Origin: Thioalkalivibrio versutus
GTDB taxonomy: Bacteria > Pseudomonadota > Gammaproteobacteria > Ectothiorhodospirales > Ectothiorhodospiraceae
Direction: 5' to 3'
NCBI RefSeq assembly: GCF_001999325.1
Contig: NZ_MVAR01000007.1
Location: 15,591-79,590 of the forward strand
DNA: 64,000 bases
Shown: in pieces, positions 28,241-37,777 of the stretch
Position numbering within the stretch: the stretch's first letter is position 1
How the letters are laid out: every line of letters starts with the position of its first letter
Notes under the pieces: model-generated
The model's database searches: none
The model's input: only the letters and a program-made list of their open reading frames with translations
Told to the model about the DNA's origin: nothing
Made by a program: the position numbers and the translations under genes

Positions 28241-28872
28241 TCGTTTCCGGGCGAGTGGGCGTCGGCGTCCAGCCAGGCCCGCTGGAAGGCGAAAAACTGC
28301 CGGGCGACTCTGTCCGCCTCGTCGACGCGCAGATAGTCCGCGTGTTCGGCCGATGCACAACGCGCACAGACGAAGGTGATGCCCTCACAAAGGCTGGTGC
28401 AGCACGGGGTGTTGTCCGTGCGGCGCGGCCGGTAATGCACCCACACGGAGGCCGTATCCGCAACCGCGGTGGGCCCGGATTCCAGGCTGAGCGCCGCACC
28501 GCAGTGGCTGCAAGCCGCCTCGAGCCGGCTATGCGCGCCGCTCAGCATCGGGATGGCCAGCGCGTCGACGGCGCACATCGCGGCGACTGGACCGCGCCCG
28601 GCGACGCTGACCGTGATCCGCCCCGGTGCGGCGCTGTACGGGTAGCAGCCCAGACCCTGGGCCTGATGGGCCACGGCATCCAGCGCGGCCAGTCGCTCCA
28701 GCGCGCGGATATCCAGCTCCCGGGCCTCTGGTGGCCGTCCGCGCTGGCGCCAGTGTTCCAGGACTTCGAGATAGGCGGCGCGCACGGCTTCGGGGGCATC
28801 CCGCAGGCGCTGTTCCAGCGGGAAGTCGCCGCGCAGGCGTCCCAGGGCGGCGGTCACGTGCGCCGGCCTCAT
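28237..28872 (-). CDS. Alkylmercury lyase (MerB)-like protein
   Basis: The 211-residue protein resembles organomercurial lyase. The catalytic triad positions are kept: Cys and Asp in MCAVDALAIPML, and the second Cys in TPCCTSLC, with the intervening GAALSLESGP typical of the fold. MerB splits carbon-mercury bonds by protonation. Two extra CxxC pairs (CSHCGA, CARCAS) are unusual. No merA, merT, merP or merR is in the window, so mercury as substrate is uncertain. ATG 28872 overlaps the stop of the upstream small Cys-rich gene (ATGA). Confidence 0.75.
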   Translation of the reverse strand: MRPAHVTAALGRLRGDFPLEQRLRDAPEAVRAAYLEVLEHWRQRGRPPEARELDIRALERLAALDAVAHQAQGLGCYPYSAAPGRITVSVAGRGPVAAMCAVDALAIPMLSGAHSRLEAACSHCGAALSLESGPTAVADTASVWVHYRPRRTDNTPCCTSLCEGITFVCARCASAEHADYLRVDEADRVARQFFAFQRAWLDADAHSPGND

Positions 28873-29093
28873 GACGAGGCGCAGCAGCCGCCCGGGCCCT
28901 CCTGCTGAATGGGCGGACAGGGCACGGTGCCGTAGGAGCAGAACACGCAGCAGTCTCCTGGAATCGGCCGGAGCAGGGCCCCGCAGCCGGTGCATTCGTA
29001 GAACCACTGGCAGGCGTCGGTGGGCATCGTTTCCGTCTTCTGGTGCCCGCATTCCGGGCAGGTCAGGGTCGAATCGGGCACGATCTCGTTCAT
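28869..29093 (-). CDS. GDCCVxC-domain Cys-rich small protein
   Basis: This 74-residue protein carries a zinc-ribbon-like pair (TCPECGHQK, ECTGCGALLRP) followed by GDCCVFCSYGTVPCPP and a C-terminal GGCCASS. The GDCCVxC family includes selenoprotein members; here the positions are ordinary Cys with no in-frame TGA. The many thiols suggest binding of a soft metal. It is translationally coupled to the MerB-like lyase, which supports a shared role in metal or organometal handling. Start ATG 29093 is the first sensible Met; its ribosome site is weak. Confidence 0.75.
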   Translation of the reverse strand: MNEIVPDSTLTCPECGHQKTETMPTDACQWFYECTGCGALLRPIPGDCCVFCSYGTVPCPPIQQEGPGGCCASS

Positions 29094-29257
29094 ATGCGTT
29101 TCAGCTCGGTTTGCGAGGATGGGAGCCAACGACCGGGGCTGGCGGGAAAAACCCCGCCAGACAACCGGAATCGGCACAAACGCCGTCTGGCCAGCGTCTA
29201 TTCTCTGCCAAGCCCGCGCAAGACGGGCCCACAACCGGATCCCGGATGGAGGAAATC

Positions 29258-29683
29258 ATGTACTCGCGCATTCTCAATCGCACCCTCGCCCTGACCGCTG
29301 CCAGTGTGCTGGCCGCCGCGTTTGTCGCGCCCGGCCAGGTCGCGGCCCAGGGCGCCTACTTTGCCCCGGCGGACGGTTCGCCGGACGAGGTCGCCTTCGA
29401 ATACCGCATGCACGAATACGGCTGCGCCAATGTGCGCGGACAGTGGCGCGCGACCAACAACACGGATGACTGGCTGGAAGTCCGGGTCACCAAGACCGCC
29501 TACAACTGCCCCGGAGAGCTGGAAGACGACGTGCGCACGACGACCCGCCTGTGGCGCACGCTGGGTCCGGGCGAGACCCAGGAGCGCACGCGCGACAACT
29601 CCGTGTGCGGCGGGGCCTGGGCGCGTGGTGTCGAGGTCCTGGAGTACGAGATCAAGGTGGTCGACGCCCCCGACGAAAGCTGA
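29258..29683 (+). CDS. Secreted protein of unknown function
   Basis: The 141-residue product has a signal peptide ending near GQVAAQ and a mature domain of about 110 residues. It contains paired Cys (YGCANVRG, YNCPGELEDD, NSVCGGAW) that may form periplasmic disulfides and a strand-rich pattern (WLEVRVTKTAYNC; VEVLEYEIKVVD). I do not recognise the family. ATG 29258 follows GGAGG at good spacing. It is probably its own transcript: a hairpin follows the stop. Confidence 0.65.
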   Translation: MYSRILNRTLALTAASVLAAAFVAPGQVAAQGAYFAPADGSPDEVAFEYRMHEYGCANVRGQWRATNNTDDWLEVRVTKTAYNCPGELEDDVRTTTRLWRTLGPGETQERTRDNSVCGGAWARGVEVLEYEIKVVDAPDES

Positions 29684-29695
29684 CAGACGTGTGAA

Positions 29696-29724
29696 ACCGG
29701 CCGCGATTTTCGTTTGCGGCCGGT
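29696..29724 (+). terminator. Hairpin after the secreted-protein gene
   Basis: ACCGGCCGC pairs with GCGGCCGGT around an 11-nt T-rich loop 12 bp after the stop. The tail (CAATT) is a poor T-run, so it is a modest terminator candidate. Confidence 0.45.
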
Positions 29725-29787
29725 CAATTCGCGGTTCTGGCGGGCTACACTTCTAACAACCGTTCACCGATTTCAAGGAGTCTGCCC

Positions 29788-30201
29788 ATGAGCGTTCATT
29801 CGTTCCGTCGAGTTCTGTCCGCACCCGCGGCACTGCTGGTCGCGCTGGCCCTGACCCTGCTGCCCGCCACCCCGGCATTCGCCGATGTCGGCATGCTGGA
29901 TACCGGCAGCATGATCCAGCAGGCCAGCGCGGACGACACCCGCGCCCAGTTGCTGGAACAGCTCAATGACGCCGAGGTTCGCGCGCAGCTGATCGAGATG
30001 GGGGTTGATCCCGAGCGCGCCGAGCAGCGTGTGGCCCGCCTGACCGACGACGAACTGGCGCAGCTGGAGGCGCACATGGAGACCGACCCGGCCGGCGCGG
30101 CCAGCGTCCTGGGTGTGGTCGCCATCGTGTTCGTGGTGTTCGTGATCCTGGATGCGGTGGGTGTGACCGACATCTTCTCGTTTGTCGGACCGTCCCGCTA
30201 A
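29788..30201 (+). CDS. PA2779-family protein
   Basis: The 137-residue protein has a signal sequence (LLPATPAFA cleavage region), a helical acidic middle (RAQLLEQLNDAEVRAQLIEM; RLTDDELAQLEAHM) and a C-terminal transmembrane helix (VLGVVAIVFVVFVILDAV). This matches the uncharacterised PA2779 family as I recall it, and the next gene is the matching PA2778-type peptidase, 12 bp downstream. The AAG-GAG ribosome site precedes ATG 29788. Function unknown; the constant pairing suggests it is the substrate, anchor or partner of the peptidase. Confidence 0.8.
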   Translation: MSVHSFRRVLSAPAALLVALALTLLPATPAFADVGMLDTGSMIQQASADDTRAQLLEQLNDAEVRAQLIEMGVDPERAEQRVARLTDDELAQLEAHMETDPAGAASVLGVVAIVFVVFVILDAVGVTDIFSFVGPSR

Positions 30202-30213
30202 GCCACGCCCTGC

Positions 30214-31224
30214 ATGGGGTCCATCTCGACGCGGCGAGTTACGGGGTTTCTCGCGCTCGCCGCGCTTCTCTGGCTGACCGGTTGTGCCACCGCGCCGCAG
30301 AGCGCGGGTCTGGCGAGCGAGCGTCCGACGGACCTGCCGGCGCGCGTCGAACTGGCTGACACGCCGTTCTTTCCCCAGGAGCAATACCAGTGCGGCCCCG
30401 CCGCGCTGGCCACGGCGTTGAATGCCCGGGGGATCGACGCCGCGCTGGATGATCTGATCGAGGAGGTTTACATCCCCGCCCGCGCGGGCAGCCTGCAGAC
30501 CGAGATGCGCGCGGCGGTGCGCGCGCGCGACCAGGTGGCCTACCGTATCGAGCCCCAACTGGAGGCGATCCTGCGCGAGGTGGCGGCGGGCAACCCGGTA
30601 GTGGTGTTTCAGAACCTCGGGGTGGCCCTGATCCCGGAATGGCACTTTGCGGTGGTTATCGGATACGACCTGGAGGATCGGGAGATCTTCCTGCGCAGCG
30701 GCCCGATCCAGCGCCACGTGAATTCCTTCGCCCGCTTCGAGCGCACCTGGGCGCGGGGTGAGCGCTGGGCCTTCCTTGTGATGTCCCCCGATACCCTGCC
30801 GGCCACCGCCCAGCCGCTGCGCTGGCTGCGTGCGGTCAACGAACTGGAACAGACCGGGCGCTTTGCGGCGGCGGCCACGGGCTACGAAACCGCCATGGAC
30901 CGCTGGCCCGATGAACCGATCCCCTACGTGGGTCGCGCCAACGTGGCCTTTGCCCAGGGCGATCTGCCGGCGGCGGAGAATGCCCTGCGGGCGCTGGTCG
31001 AGCGCGATCCGGCCCGCCACGAGGGCTGGAACAACCTCGCGCACGTGCTGATCGCTCGCGAGTGCGGCGAGCAGGCACGCGAGGCCGCGAGCTGTGCGGC
31101 CGATCTGGCGGGACCGGGAGCGTATGCGCGCACCCTGGGCGCTGCGGCGGAGGCTCCGGACGGCGGCGCCGAGTGTCGAGCCCTGCCGCCCTGTGCCGTG
31201 GCGACCGAGGCACGCGCGCGGTAA
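30214..31224 (+). CDS. PA2778-family C39-like cysteine peptidase lipoprotein with TPRs
   Basis: The 336-residue protein begins with a lipoprotein signal (WLTGCAT). A C39-type papain-like domain follows: the nucleophile Cys lies in EQYQCGPAALATALNARG and the His in PEWHFAVVIGYD. From about residue 205 there are TPR-like repeats (RAVNELEQTGRFAAAATGYE; AENALRALVERDPARHEGW). It would act in the periplasm or on the inner face of the outer membrane. It is cotranscribed with the PA2779-family gene. The substrate is unknown. Confidence 0.85.
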   Translation: MGSISTRRVTGFLALAALLWLTGCATAPQSAGLASERPTDLPARVELADTPFFPQEQYQCGPAALATALNARGIDAALDDLIEEVYIPARAGSLQTEMRAAVRARDQVAYRIEPQLEAILREVAAGNPVVVFQNLGVALIPEWHFAVVIGYDLEDREIFLRSGPIQRHVNSFARFERTWARGERWAFLVMSPDTLPATAQPLRWLRAVNELEQTGRFAAAATGYETAMDRWPDEPIPYVGRANVAFAQGDLPAAENALRALVERDPARHEGWNNLAHVLIARECGEQAREAASCAADLAGPGAYARTLGAAAEAPDGGAECRALPPCAVATEARAR

Positions 31225-31320
31225 GACCGCACGGCTTCCGTCATCGCGAGTCGCGAAGCCCGCGGCGATCGGCAGGGTGTGGATGACCGCGCACCGCTCG
31301 CAGGGACAGTCCCTGTTGCG

Positions 31321-31548
31321 TTAGGTCGAGCGTTTTTCCAGGGCCTGTTCGGCGTGCTTGAGCACCAGGCCCAGGTTCTGCTTCTCCACGTCCGTGACCT
31401 GCGGGTCATTCTTTACCGCTTGACGCAGGTGTTCCACCAATTGCGCCAGTTCGTCGCGCGAGATCTGATGGAAGTTGAAGCCGCCGCCGTAGCGGGACTC
31501 GAGCTGGTCCCAGTAGTCGGCAAGCGGGGGGCGGTAGTCGTCACTCAT
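31321..31548 (-). CDS. Small conserved-looking acidic protein, unknown function
   Basis: The 75-residue product is mostly helical and charged (ADYWDQLESRYGGGFNFHQI; RDELAQLVEHLRQAVKNDP), with no Cys, signal peptide or membrane segment. I do not recognise a family. It lies convergent with the PA2778-type gene and divergent from coaD, with about 100 bp on each side. Confidence 0.5.
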   Translation of the reverse strand: MSDDYRPPLADYWDQLESRYGGGFNFHQISRDELAQLVEHLRQAVKNDPQVTDVEKQNLGLVLKHAEQALEKRST

Positions 31549-31562
31549 CGGGCTGTCCTTAG

Positions 31563-32426
<864 letters not shown>

Positions 32427-32434
32427 GCCGCGAC

Positions 32435-34144
32435 ATGGATTGGCGTCGCCCGCTCCTGCACTGCACGGTCCTCGTCACCCTGTCGCTGGCGGCGCCGCTG
32501 GCGCTGGCCGGGCCGGGGCAGCACGCAGTGGCGAGCGCGCATCCGGCCGCCACCGAGGCGGGCGAGGCCGTGCTGCGCGACGGCGGCAACGCCTTCGATG
32601 CCGCCGTCGCGATTACCGCCGCCCTGGGTGTAGCCGAGCCCTACGGCTCCGGGCTCGGGGGCGGCGGGTTCTTCCTGCTGTACGAGGCATCCTCCGACCG
32701 CAGCGTGATGCTCGATGCCCGCGAGACCGCCCCGGCCGCGGCCGACCGCGACATGTATCTGGATGCCGACGGCGAGGTGATCGACGGCTTGTCGCTGGAT
32801 GGCGTGCTTGGCGCCGGCATCCCCGGCATGCCCGCTGGCATGGATCACCTGGCGCGGGAATACGGACGCCTTTCGCTGGCCGACAGCCTGGCCCCGGCGA
32901 TCCGTCTGGCCGAGGACGGTGTTCCGGTCAGCGGCCGCTACCTGCAGATGGCGGGCTTTCGTCATCAGGCCCTGCGCGACGGGGCTGACGCACGAGACAT
33001 TTACCTTGAGGCGGGTCGCCTGCCGGACGAAGGCGCGATTCTGCGCCAGCCGGACTTGGCCGTGACCCTTCGGCGCCTGGCGGACGAAGGCCGTGATGGT
33101 TTCTATACCGGTGATCTGGCCGAGCGCCTGGTCGCCGGCGTGCGCGAGGCCGGCGGTATCTGGACTCTGGACGACCTGGCGGGGTACGCGGTCGTCGAGC
33201 GCGACCCCGTGCGTCTGGACTATCTTGGCGCCACGATCACCACCGCCTCGCCGCCATCTTCCGGCGGGGTCGCGCTCGGCCAGATCCTGAACATCCTGGC
33301 GTTCTACGACCTCGAGGCACTGGCGCCGGACATGCGCGTCCACCTGACCATCGAGGCGATGCGCCGCGCCTATCGTGATCGCGCCGAGTACCTGGGCGAT
33401 CCGGACCATGTGGATATGCCGCTGAAGCGGCTGCTGTCGCGCGAATACGCGGCCGGTCTGCGCGCTACCATCCATCCCGACACGGCCACCCCCAGCCGCT
33501 ACCTGCCGCTGTCAGTGGAGCCGCAGCCCGAGGTTCCGGGCTCGGCCGCGGCCGAGAGTCGCGAGACGACGCACTTTTCCGTGATCGACGCCGAGGGCAA
33601 CCGGGTCGCGGCCACGCTGACGCTGAACTACCCGTTTGGGTCCGGCTACGTGGTGCCCGGGACGGGCGTGCTGCTGAACAACGAGATGGACGACTTCTCG
33701 GCCAAGCCGGGCGAGCCCAACGCCTATGGCCTGGTCGGTTTCGAGGCCAATGCCATCGCGCCGCAGCGCCGCCCGTTGTCGAGCATGAGCCCGACCTTCG
33801 TCGAGACCCAGGATCGCGTGGCGATCCTGGGCACGCCGGGTGGCAGCCGCATCATTACCATGGTCCTGCACGGCGTGTTCGGCGTGCTCGAGGGGCAATC
33901 CATCGAGGAGGTCGTCGCGGCGCCTCGCTATCACCACCAGTATTTGCCCGATCGGGTGGAACACGAAACCGGGGCGTTCGATGCCGAACTGCGTGGCCAG
34001 CTGGTCTCGCGAGGGCATCAGCTGGTGCCGCAGGTGCGTCCGTTCGGTGACATGAACGCCATCCTGTGGGAGCGCGGGGCGGGTCGCCTGGAGGCGGCTT
34101 CCGATCCGCGCGGCGAGGGCGAGGCGCGGGTGTTCCAGCCCTGA
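32435..34144 (+). CDS. ggt: Gamma-glutamyltransferase
   Basis: GGT is made as a periplasmic precursor that cuts itself to expose an N-terminal Thr and then hydrolyses or transfers the gamma-glutamyl group of glutathione. The 569-residue product has a signal peptide ending near LALAG, GGNAFDAAVAITAALGVAEP, GLGGGGFFLLYE, and the autoprocessing site ESRETTHFSVID with the nucleophile Thr at about 378. Later marks are MDDFSAKPG and PLSSMSPTFV. ATG 32435 lies just after the ferredoxin stop. A strong terminator follows at 34224. Confidence 0.95.
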   Translation: MDWRRPLLHCTVLVTLSLAAPLALAGPGQHAVASAHPAATEAGEAVLRDGGNAFDAAVAITAALGVAEPYGSGLGGGGFFLLYEASSDRSVMLDARETAPAAADRDMYLDADGEVIDGLSLDGVLGAGIPGMPAGMDHLAREYGRLSLADSLAPAIRLAEDGVPVSGRYLQMAGFRHQALRDGADARDIYLEAGRLPDEGAILRQPDLAVTLRRLADEGRDGFYTGDLAERLVAGVREAGGIWTLDDLAGYAVVERDPVRLDYLGATITTASPPSSGGVALGQILNILAFYDLEALAPDMRVHLTIEAMRRAYRDRAEYLGDPDHVDMPLKRLLSREYAAGLRATIHPDTATPSRYLPLSVEPQPEVPGSAAAESRETTHFSVIDAEGNRVAATLTLNYPFGSGYVVPGTGVLLNNEMDDFSAKPGEPNAYGLVGFEANAIAPQRRPLSSMSPTFVETQDRVAILGTPGGSRIITMVLHGVFGVLEGQSIEEVVAAPRYHHQYLPDRVEHETGAFDAELRGQLVSRGHQLVPQVRPFGDMNAILWERGAGRLEAASDPRGEGEARVFQP

Positions 34145-34200
34145 AGACGCGCTGGTGGACGCGCGCACAGGGGGCGCGCGAATGAATCAGCGTATCCCTG
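34143..34200. repeat. Short imperfect inverted repeat related to the element at 56456
   Basis: This stretch, starting at the ggt stop, folds as an imperfect hairpin (left arm begins GAAGACGCGCTGG, right arm ends GAATGAATCAGCGTATCCCT). Its right end shares AATCAGCGTA (34185-34194) with the end motif AATCAGCGTC of the 56.5-kb element, one base different. Probably a member of the same dispersed repeat family. Confidence 0.5.
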
Positions 34201-34223
34201 GCCTTCACGAATTGCGCCCACAC

Positions 34224-34259
34224 AAAAAGCCGCACCCCGAGATCGGGGAGCGGCTTTTT
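34224..34259. terminator. Bidirectional terminator between ggt and rpsT
   Basis: AAAAAGCCGC pairs with GCGGCTTTTT, with an inner CCCCGA/TCGGGG extension, giving A/T tracts on both sides. It serves the converging ggt (plus) and rpsT (minus) transcripts. Confidence 0.9.
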
Positions 34260-34309
34260 CGATTCACTGCAACCGCCGGGCCGGCAGTACCGGCCCGGAA
34301 CCCGGGGGC

Positions 34310-34579
34310 TTAGCCCTGGGCCAGATCGCGGATGCGGGCGTTCAGGCGGCTCTTGTGGCGAGCCGCCTTGTTGCGGTGAATCAGGCCCTTGCTCACGGTC
34401 TTGTCGATCACCGGAACGGCCTCTTTGTAGGCCTCGGCGGCCGCCTGGGCATCGCCCTTGTGCAGCGGCTTCAGCACGGCCTTCATGGCCGTGCGGAAAC
34501 GGGAGCGCAGCCCCATGTTGTGGGCGCGGTTCTTGACCGCCTGACGGGCCCGCTTACGGGCAGAAGCAATATTTGCCAA
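34310..34579 (-). CDS. rpsT: 30S ribosomal protein S20
   Basis: The 89-residue basic protein is S20, a primary binder of the 5' domain of 16S rRNA. The start ANIASARKRARQAVKNRAHN, the middle KPLHKGDAQAAAEAYKEAV and the end KGLIHRNKAARHKSRLNARI are typical. It is a monocistronic gene, with the shared terminator downstream and about 160 bp to the divergent DsrE-like gene. Confidence 0.98.
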   Translation of the reverse strand: MANIASARKRARQAVKNRAHNMGLRSRFRTAMKAVLKPLHKGDAQAAAEAYKEAVPVIDKTVSKGLIHRNKAARHKSRLNARIRDLAQG

Positions 34580-34737
34580 AGTACTTCCCTCGCGTTAAAT
34601 CGCTAGGTTCTGGAAAGGCGGCAGAGCATACCCCCGGAGCACTCCAGCGTCAACCGGGTCGTGCGCGTGATGGGGATGGCCTGGGGCCGTCCATGCGTCT
34701 ACTGTAGAAGAAAGAAAGCCATTCAAAGGAGAACAGG

Positions 34738-35268
34738 ATGAATCGATTCAACCAGACCCTTCGGGCCGCACCGGCGACAGCATCGGGCATGGCCCTGCTG
34801 TTCGTGGCGCTCCTGCTGGCCAGCATTGCCTTCATGCCGCAGGCCAAGGCCTTCGAGCCGGAGGCCAAGGTCGTCTATCACGCCGACTTTGCCGACCCGC
34901 GCCGCTTCTCCGCGATGCTGACCAGCATCAACAATATGATGACGCATTACCAGAACGAGTTTATCGATGCCGACGTGCGCATCGTGTTCGTGGCGCACGG
35001 CATCCGCTTCCTGACCGATGACGACCTGGCTGATACCCCGTTCGAGGCCGACGAGGAGCTCAAGGAAGAGCGCGACACCCTGCGTGGGCGCCTGATGAGC
35101 CTCGCCAGCACCCACGGCGTGAAGCTCGAGCTGTGCGAGATCACCCGTTCGCAGATCGGACTGGACGAGGACCTGATCTATGACCACGTCACCTTCGTGC
35201 CCTCGGGTGTGGTGCGCGTGGCCGAGCTGCAGAACGAGGAAGGCTTCGCCTACATCAAGATCGAGTAA
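34738..35268 (+). CDS. Secreted DsrE-family protein
   Basis: The 176-residue protein has a signal peptide (LLLASIAFMPQAKA) followed by a DsrE/DsrF-like domain: KVVYHADFADPRRFSAMLTS, then a strand with VRIVFVAHGIRFL, and LCEITRSQIGLDED, in which the Cys sits where the family's sulfur-carrying Cys is often found. DsrE proteins bind or transfer sulfane sulfur; exported forms may act on periplasmic sulfur compounds. The start has AAAGGAG nearby. A terminator follows at 35292. Confidence 0.8.
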   Translation: MNRFNQTLRAAPATASGMALLFVALLLASIAFMPQAKAFEPEAKVVYHADFADPRRFSAMLTSINNMMTHYQNEFIDADVRIVFVAHGIRFLTDDDLADTPFEADEELKEERDTLRGRLMSLASTHGVKLELCEITRSQIGLDEDLIYDHVTFVPSGVVRVAELQNEEGFAYIKIE

Positions 35269-35291
35269 GGGTCTTCCGCATGCTTGACCCG

Positions 35292-35315
35292 AAGCCCCGC
35301 CTCGGCGGGGCTTTT
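35292..35315 (+). terminator. Rho-independent terminator of the DsrE-like gene
   Basis: AGCCCCGC pairs with GCGGGGCT around CTCG and is followed by TTTT, 24 bp after the stop. Confidence 0.9.
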
Positions 35316-35476
35316 TCGTGTCTCCACGAAGGTCCGGAGACGGCCAGGGGTGGGTGCGATACTGGGGCATCGCGGACAGGGTGCGCCGGCCTTGCGCAAT
35401 ACCCCCTCGAGTCCTTTTTCTCCGTGCCCTTCGTGGTGCAAGCAGGCCGTGTCGGGCGTGCCCGTTCAGTCGTGGA

Positions 35477-37681
35477 TTACAGGACTTCGAGCTTGGCGAA
35501 GCTCAGCACCAGCCACTTGGAGCCGGCGTGGGCGAAGTTCACCTGGACCCGGGCCGAGTTGCCGGAACCCTCGAACTGGGTGATCAGCCCCTCGCCGAAC
35601 TTCGCGTGGTGCACCCGTGCGCCGATCGCCAGGCCCGCCGCGGAGGCCTCGGCGGCCTGCGCATCCATGGCCCCGAAGCCCGCCGTCTTGTTCCGGGCCG
35701 CGGCAAAGCGGCCCGCGCCATACGGCGAGGCCTGCGGGCGCAGCACTTCCAGCGCGCCCTCGGGGATCTCGTTGATGAAGCGCGAGGCGACGTTGTAGGA
35801 CTCGCGTCCATACAGCCGCCGCGTCTCGGCATGGATCAGGTACAGCTCCTGTTCGGCGCGGGTCATGCCGACATAGGCCAGGCGGCGCTCCTCCTCCAGT
35901 CGCCCCGGCTCCTCCAGCGAGCGGGCGTTGGGGAACAGCCCCTCTTCCATGCCGGTCAGGAAGACCAGCGGAAACTCCAGGCCCTTGGCCGAGTGCAGGG
36001 TCATCATCTGCACCGCGTCCTCGTGCGGGTCGGCCGCACCCTCGCCGGCCTCCAGTGCCGCGTGGGCGAGGAATTCGGTCAGGCGATTGCCCTCGCCTTC
36101 CTCGCTCTCGGCGGTGCTGCTCATGTCGAAGGCGCGCGCGGCCCCTACCAGCTCGTCCAGGTTTTCCAGCCGTGCCTCGCCACGCTCGCCCTTTTCCTTT
36201 TTGTAGTGCTCGCGCAATTGCGCGCGCTCGATTGCCTGTTCCACCTGATCGGCCAGCGGCTGGCGCGGGAGCTCCTGCTGCAGGGTGCGGACCAGCTGCA
36301 CGAACCCGGCGACCGCGGTGCGCGCGCGTCCGGGCAGGGCGTCGGCGTCCACCGCGTGAGTGGCGGCCTGCAGCAGGCTGGTGTCGGCTGCCTGGGCGGC
36401 CTGGCGCAGGCCCTCCAGGGTCTTCTCGCCGATCCCGCGCGGGGGCTGGTTGACCACGCGCAGGAAGGCGGCATCGTCATCGCCGTTGCCGGCCAGGCGC
36501 AGGTAGGCCAGGGCATCGCGGATCTCCTGGCGCTCGAAGAAGCGCAGGCCGCCGTAGACCCGGTAGGGCATGCGCCGGCCGATGAAGGTCTCTTCCAGCA
36601 CGCGTGACTGGGCATTGGAGCGATACAGCACCGCGCACTCGCGGTACAGCCCGCCCTGGTCCACGTGGCGGGCGATGGTCTCGGCGATGAAGCGCGCCTC
36701 TTCCTGCTCGTTCAGCGCGGTGTACAGGCGGACCGGTGCGCCTTCGTGGCCCTCGGTCCACAGCTCCTTGCCCAGACGGCCCGAGTTGTGCCGGATCAGG
36801 GCGTTGGCCGCGTTCAGGATGTTGGCGCTGGAGCGGTAGTTCTGCTCCAGGCGCACGACCTGGGTGCCCGGGTAGTCCTTCTGGAAGTGCTGGATGTTCT
36901 CGATCTTCGCGCCGCGCCAGCCGTAGATCGACTGGTCGTCGTCGCCCACGGCGAATACCGGGCTGTCCCCGGCGAGCAGGCGCAGCCAGCCGTACTGGAT
37001 GTCGTTGGTGTCCTGGAATTCGTCGACCAGCACGTGGCGAAAGCGCGTGCGGTAGTGCTCCAGCAGGGCCTTGTTGTCGCGCAGCAATTCCAGCGAGCGC
37101 AGCATCAGCTCGGCGAAGTCCACCACACCGGCGCGCTCGCAGGCCTGCTGGTAGGTGGTGTAGACGCGTACCCACTGGCGGGCGACCGGGTCGCCGGTAT
37201 CCGGCAGGTGTTCCGGGCGCGAGCCCTCGTCCTTGCGCGCGTTGATGTACCACTGCGCCTGCTTGGGCGGCCAGCGCGACTCGTCCAGCTCCAGGGCGCG
37301 CAGCACGCGCTTGACCATGCGCAGCTGGTCATCGGAGTCGAGGATCTGGAAGGCCTGCGGCAGCTTCGCCTCCTGCCAGTGCTGGCGCAGCAGGCGGTGG
37401 GCGAGGCCATGGAAGGTCCCGACCCACAGCCCGGTGGCCGGGTGCCCCAGCAGCGACTCGATGCGCCCGCGCATCTCGGCCGCCGCCTTGTTGGTGAAAG
37501 TGACCGCCAGCAGGCTGTGCGGGGCCACGCCCTCGACGCCAATCAGCCAGGCGATGCGGTGCACCAGCACGCGGGTCTTGCCGGAGCCGGCGCCGGCCAG
37601 GACCAGCACCGGATGCGGCGGGGCGGCCACGGCCTCGCGCTGGGCCGGGTTGAGGGAATCGAGCAGGGGGGAGACATCCAT
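35477..37681 (-). CDS. uvrD: DNA helicase II, UvrD
   Basis: The 734-residue superfamily 1 helicase unwinds DNA 3' to 5' in excision and mismatch repair. Helicase motifs appear in order: LAGAGSGKTRVLVHR (Walker A), VTFTNKAAAEM, LVDEFQDTNDIQY (Walker B), GDDDQSIYGWRGA, RLEQNYRSS, TLHSAKGLEFPLVF and YVGMTRAEQELYLIH. The C-terminus (GARVHHAKFGEGLITQFEG) is the RNA-polymerase-binding tail typical of UvrD/PcrA. ATG 37681 gives the usual N-terminus; an open extension to 37780 is not conserved-looking. Confidence 0.96.
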   Translation of the reverse strand: MDVSPLLDSLNPAQREAVAAPPHPVLVLAGAGSGKTRVLVHRIAWLIGVEGVAPHSLLAVTFTNKAAAEMRGRIESLLGHPATGLWVGTFHGLAHRLLRQHWQEAKLPQAFQILDSDDQLRMVKRVLRALELDESRWPPKQAQWYINARKDEGSRPEHLPDTGDPVARQWVRVYTTYQQACERAGVVDFAELMLRSLELLRDNKALLEHYRTRFRHVLVDEFQDTNDIQYGWLRLLAGDSPVFAVGDDDQSIYGWRGAKIENIQHFQKDYPGTQVVRLEQNYRSSANILNAANALIRHNSGRLGKELWTEGHEGAPVRLYTALNEQEEARFIAETIARHVDQGGLYRECAVLYRSNAQSRVLEETFIGRRMPYRVYGGLRFFERQEIRDALAYLRLAGNGDDDAAFLRVVNQPPRGIGEKTLEGLRQAAQAADTSLLQAATHAVDADALPGRARTAVAGFVQLVRTLQQELPRQPLADQVEQAIERAQLREHYKKEKGERGEARLENLDELVGAARAFDMSSTAESEEGEGNRLTEFLAHAALEAGEGAADPHEDAVQMMTLHSAKGLEFPLVFLTGMEEGLFPNARSLEEPGRLEEERRLAYVGMTRAEQELYLIHAETRRLYGRESYNVASRFINEIPEGALEVLRPQASPYGAGRFAAARNKTAGFGAMDAQAAEASAAGLAIGARVHHAKFGEGLITQFEGSGNSARVQVNFAHAGSKWLVLSFAKLEVL

Positions 37682-37777
37682 GCGCGAATGGTAGGGAAAC
37701 CCGGCCGGAATCGCACGTTCCGCATGCGGGCCGTGTGCCTTCGCCCGCGCAAACGCGCTACCCTCGGAGGCAGCCTT

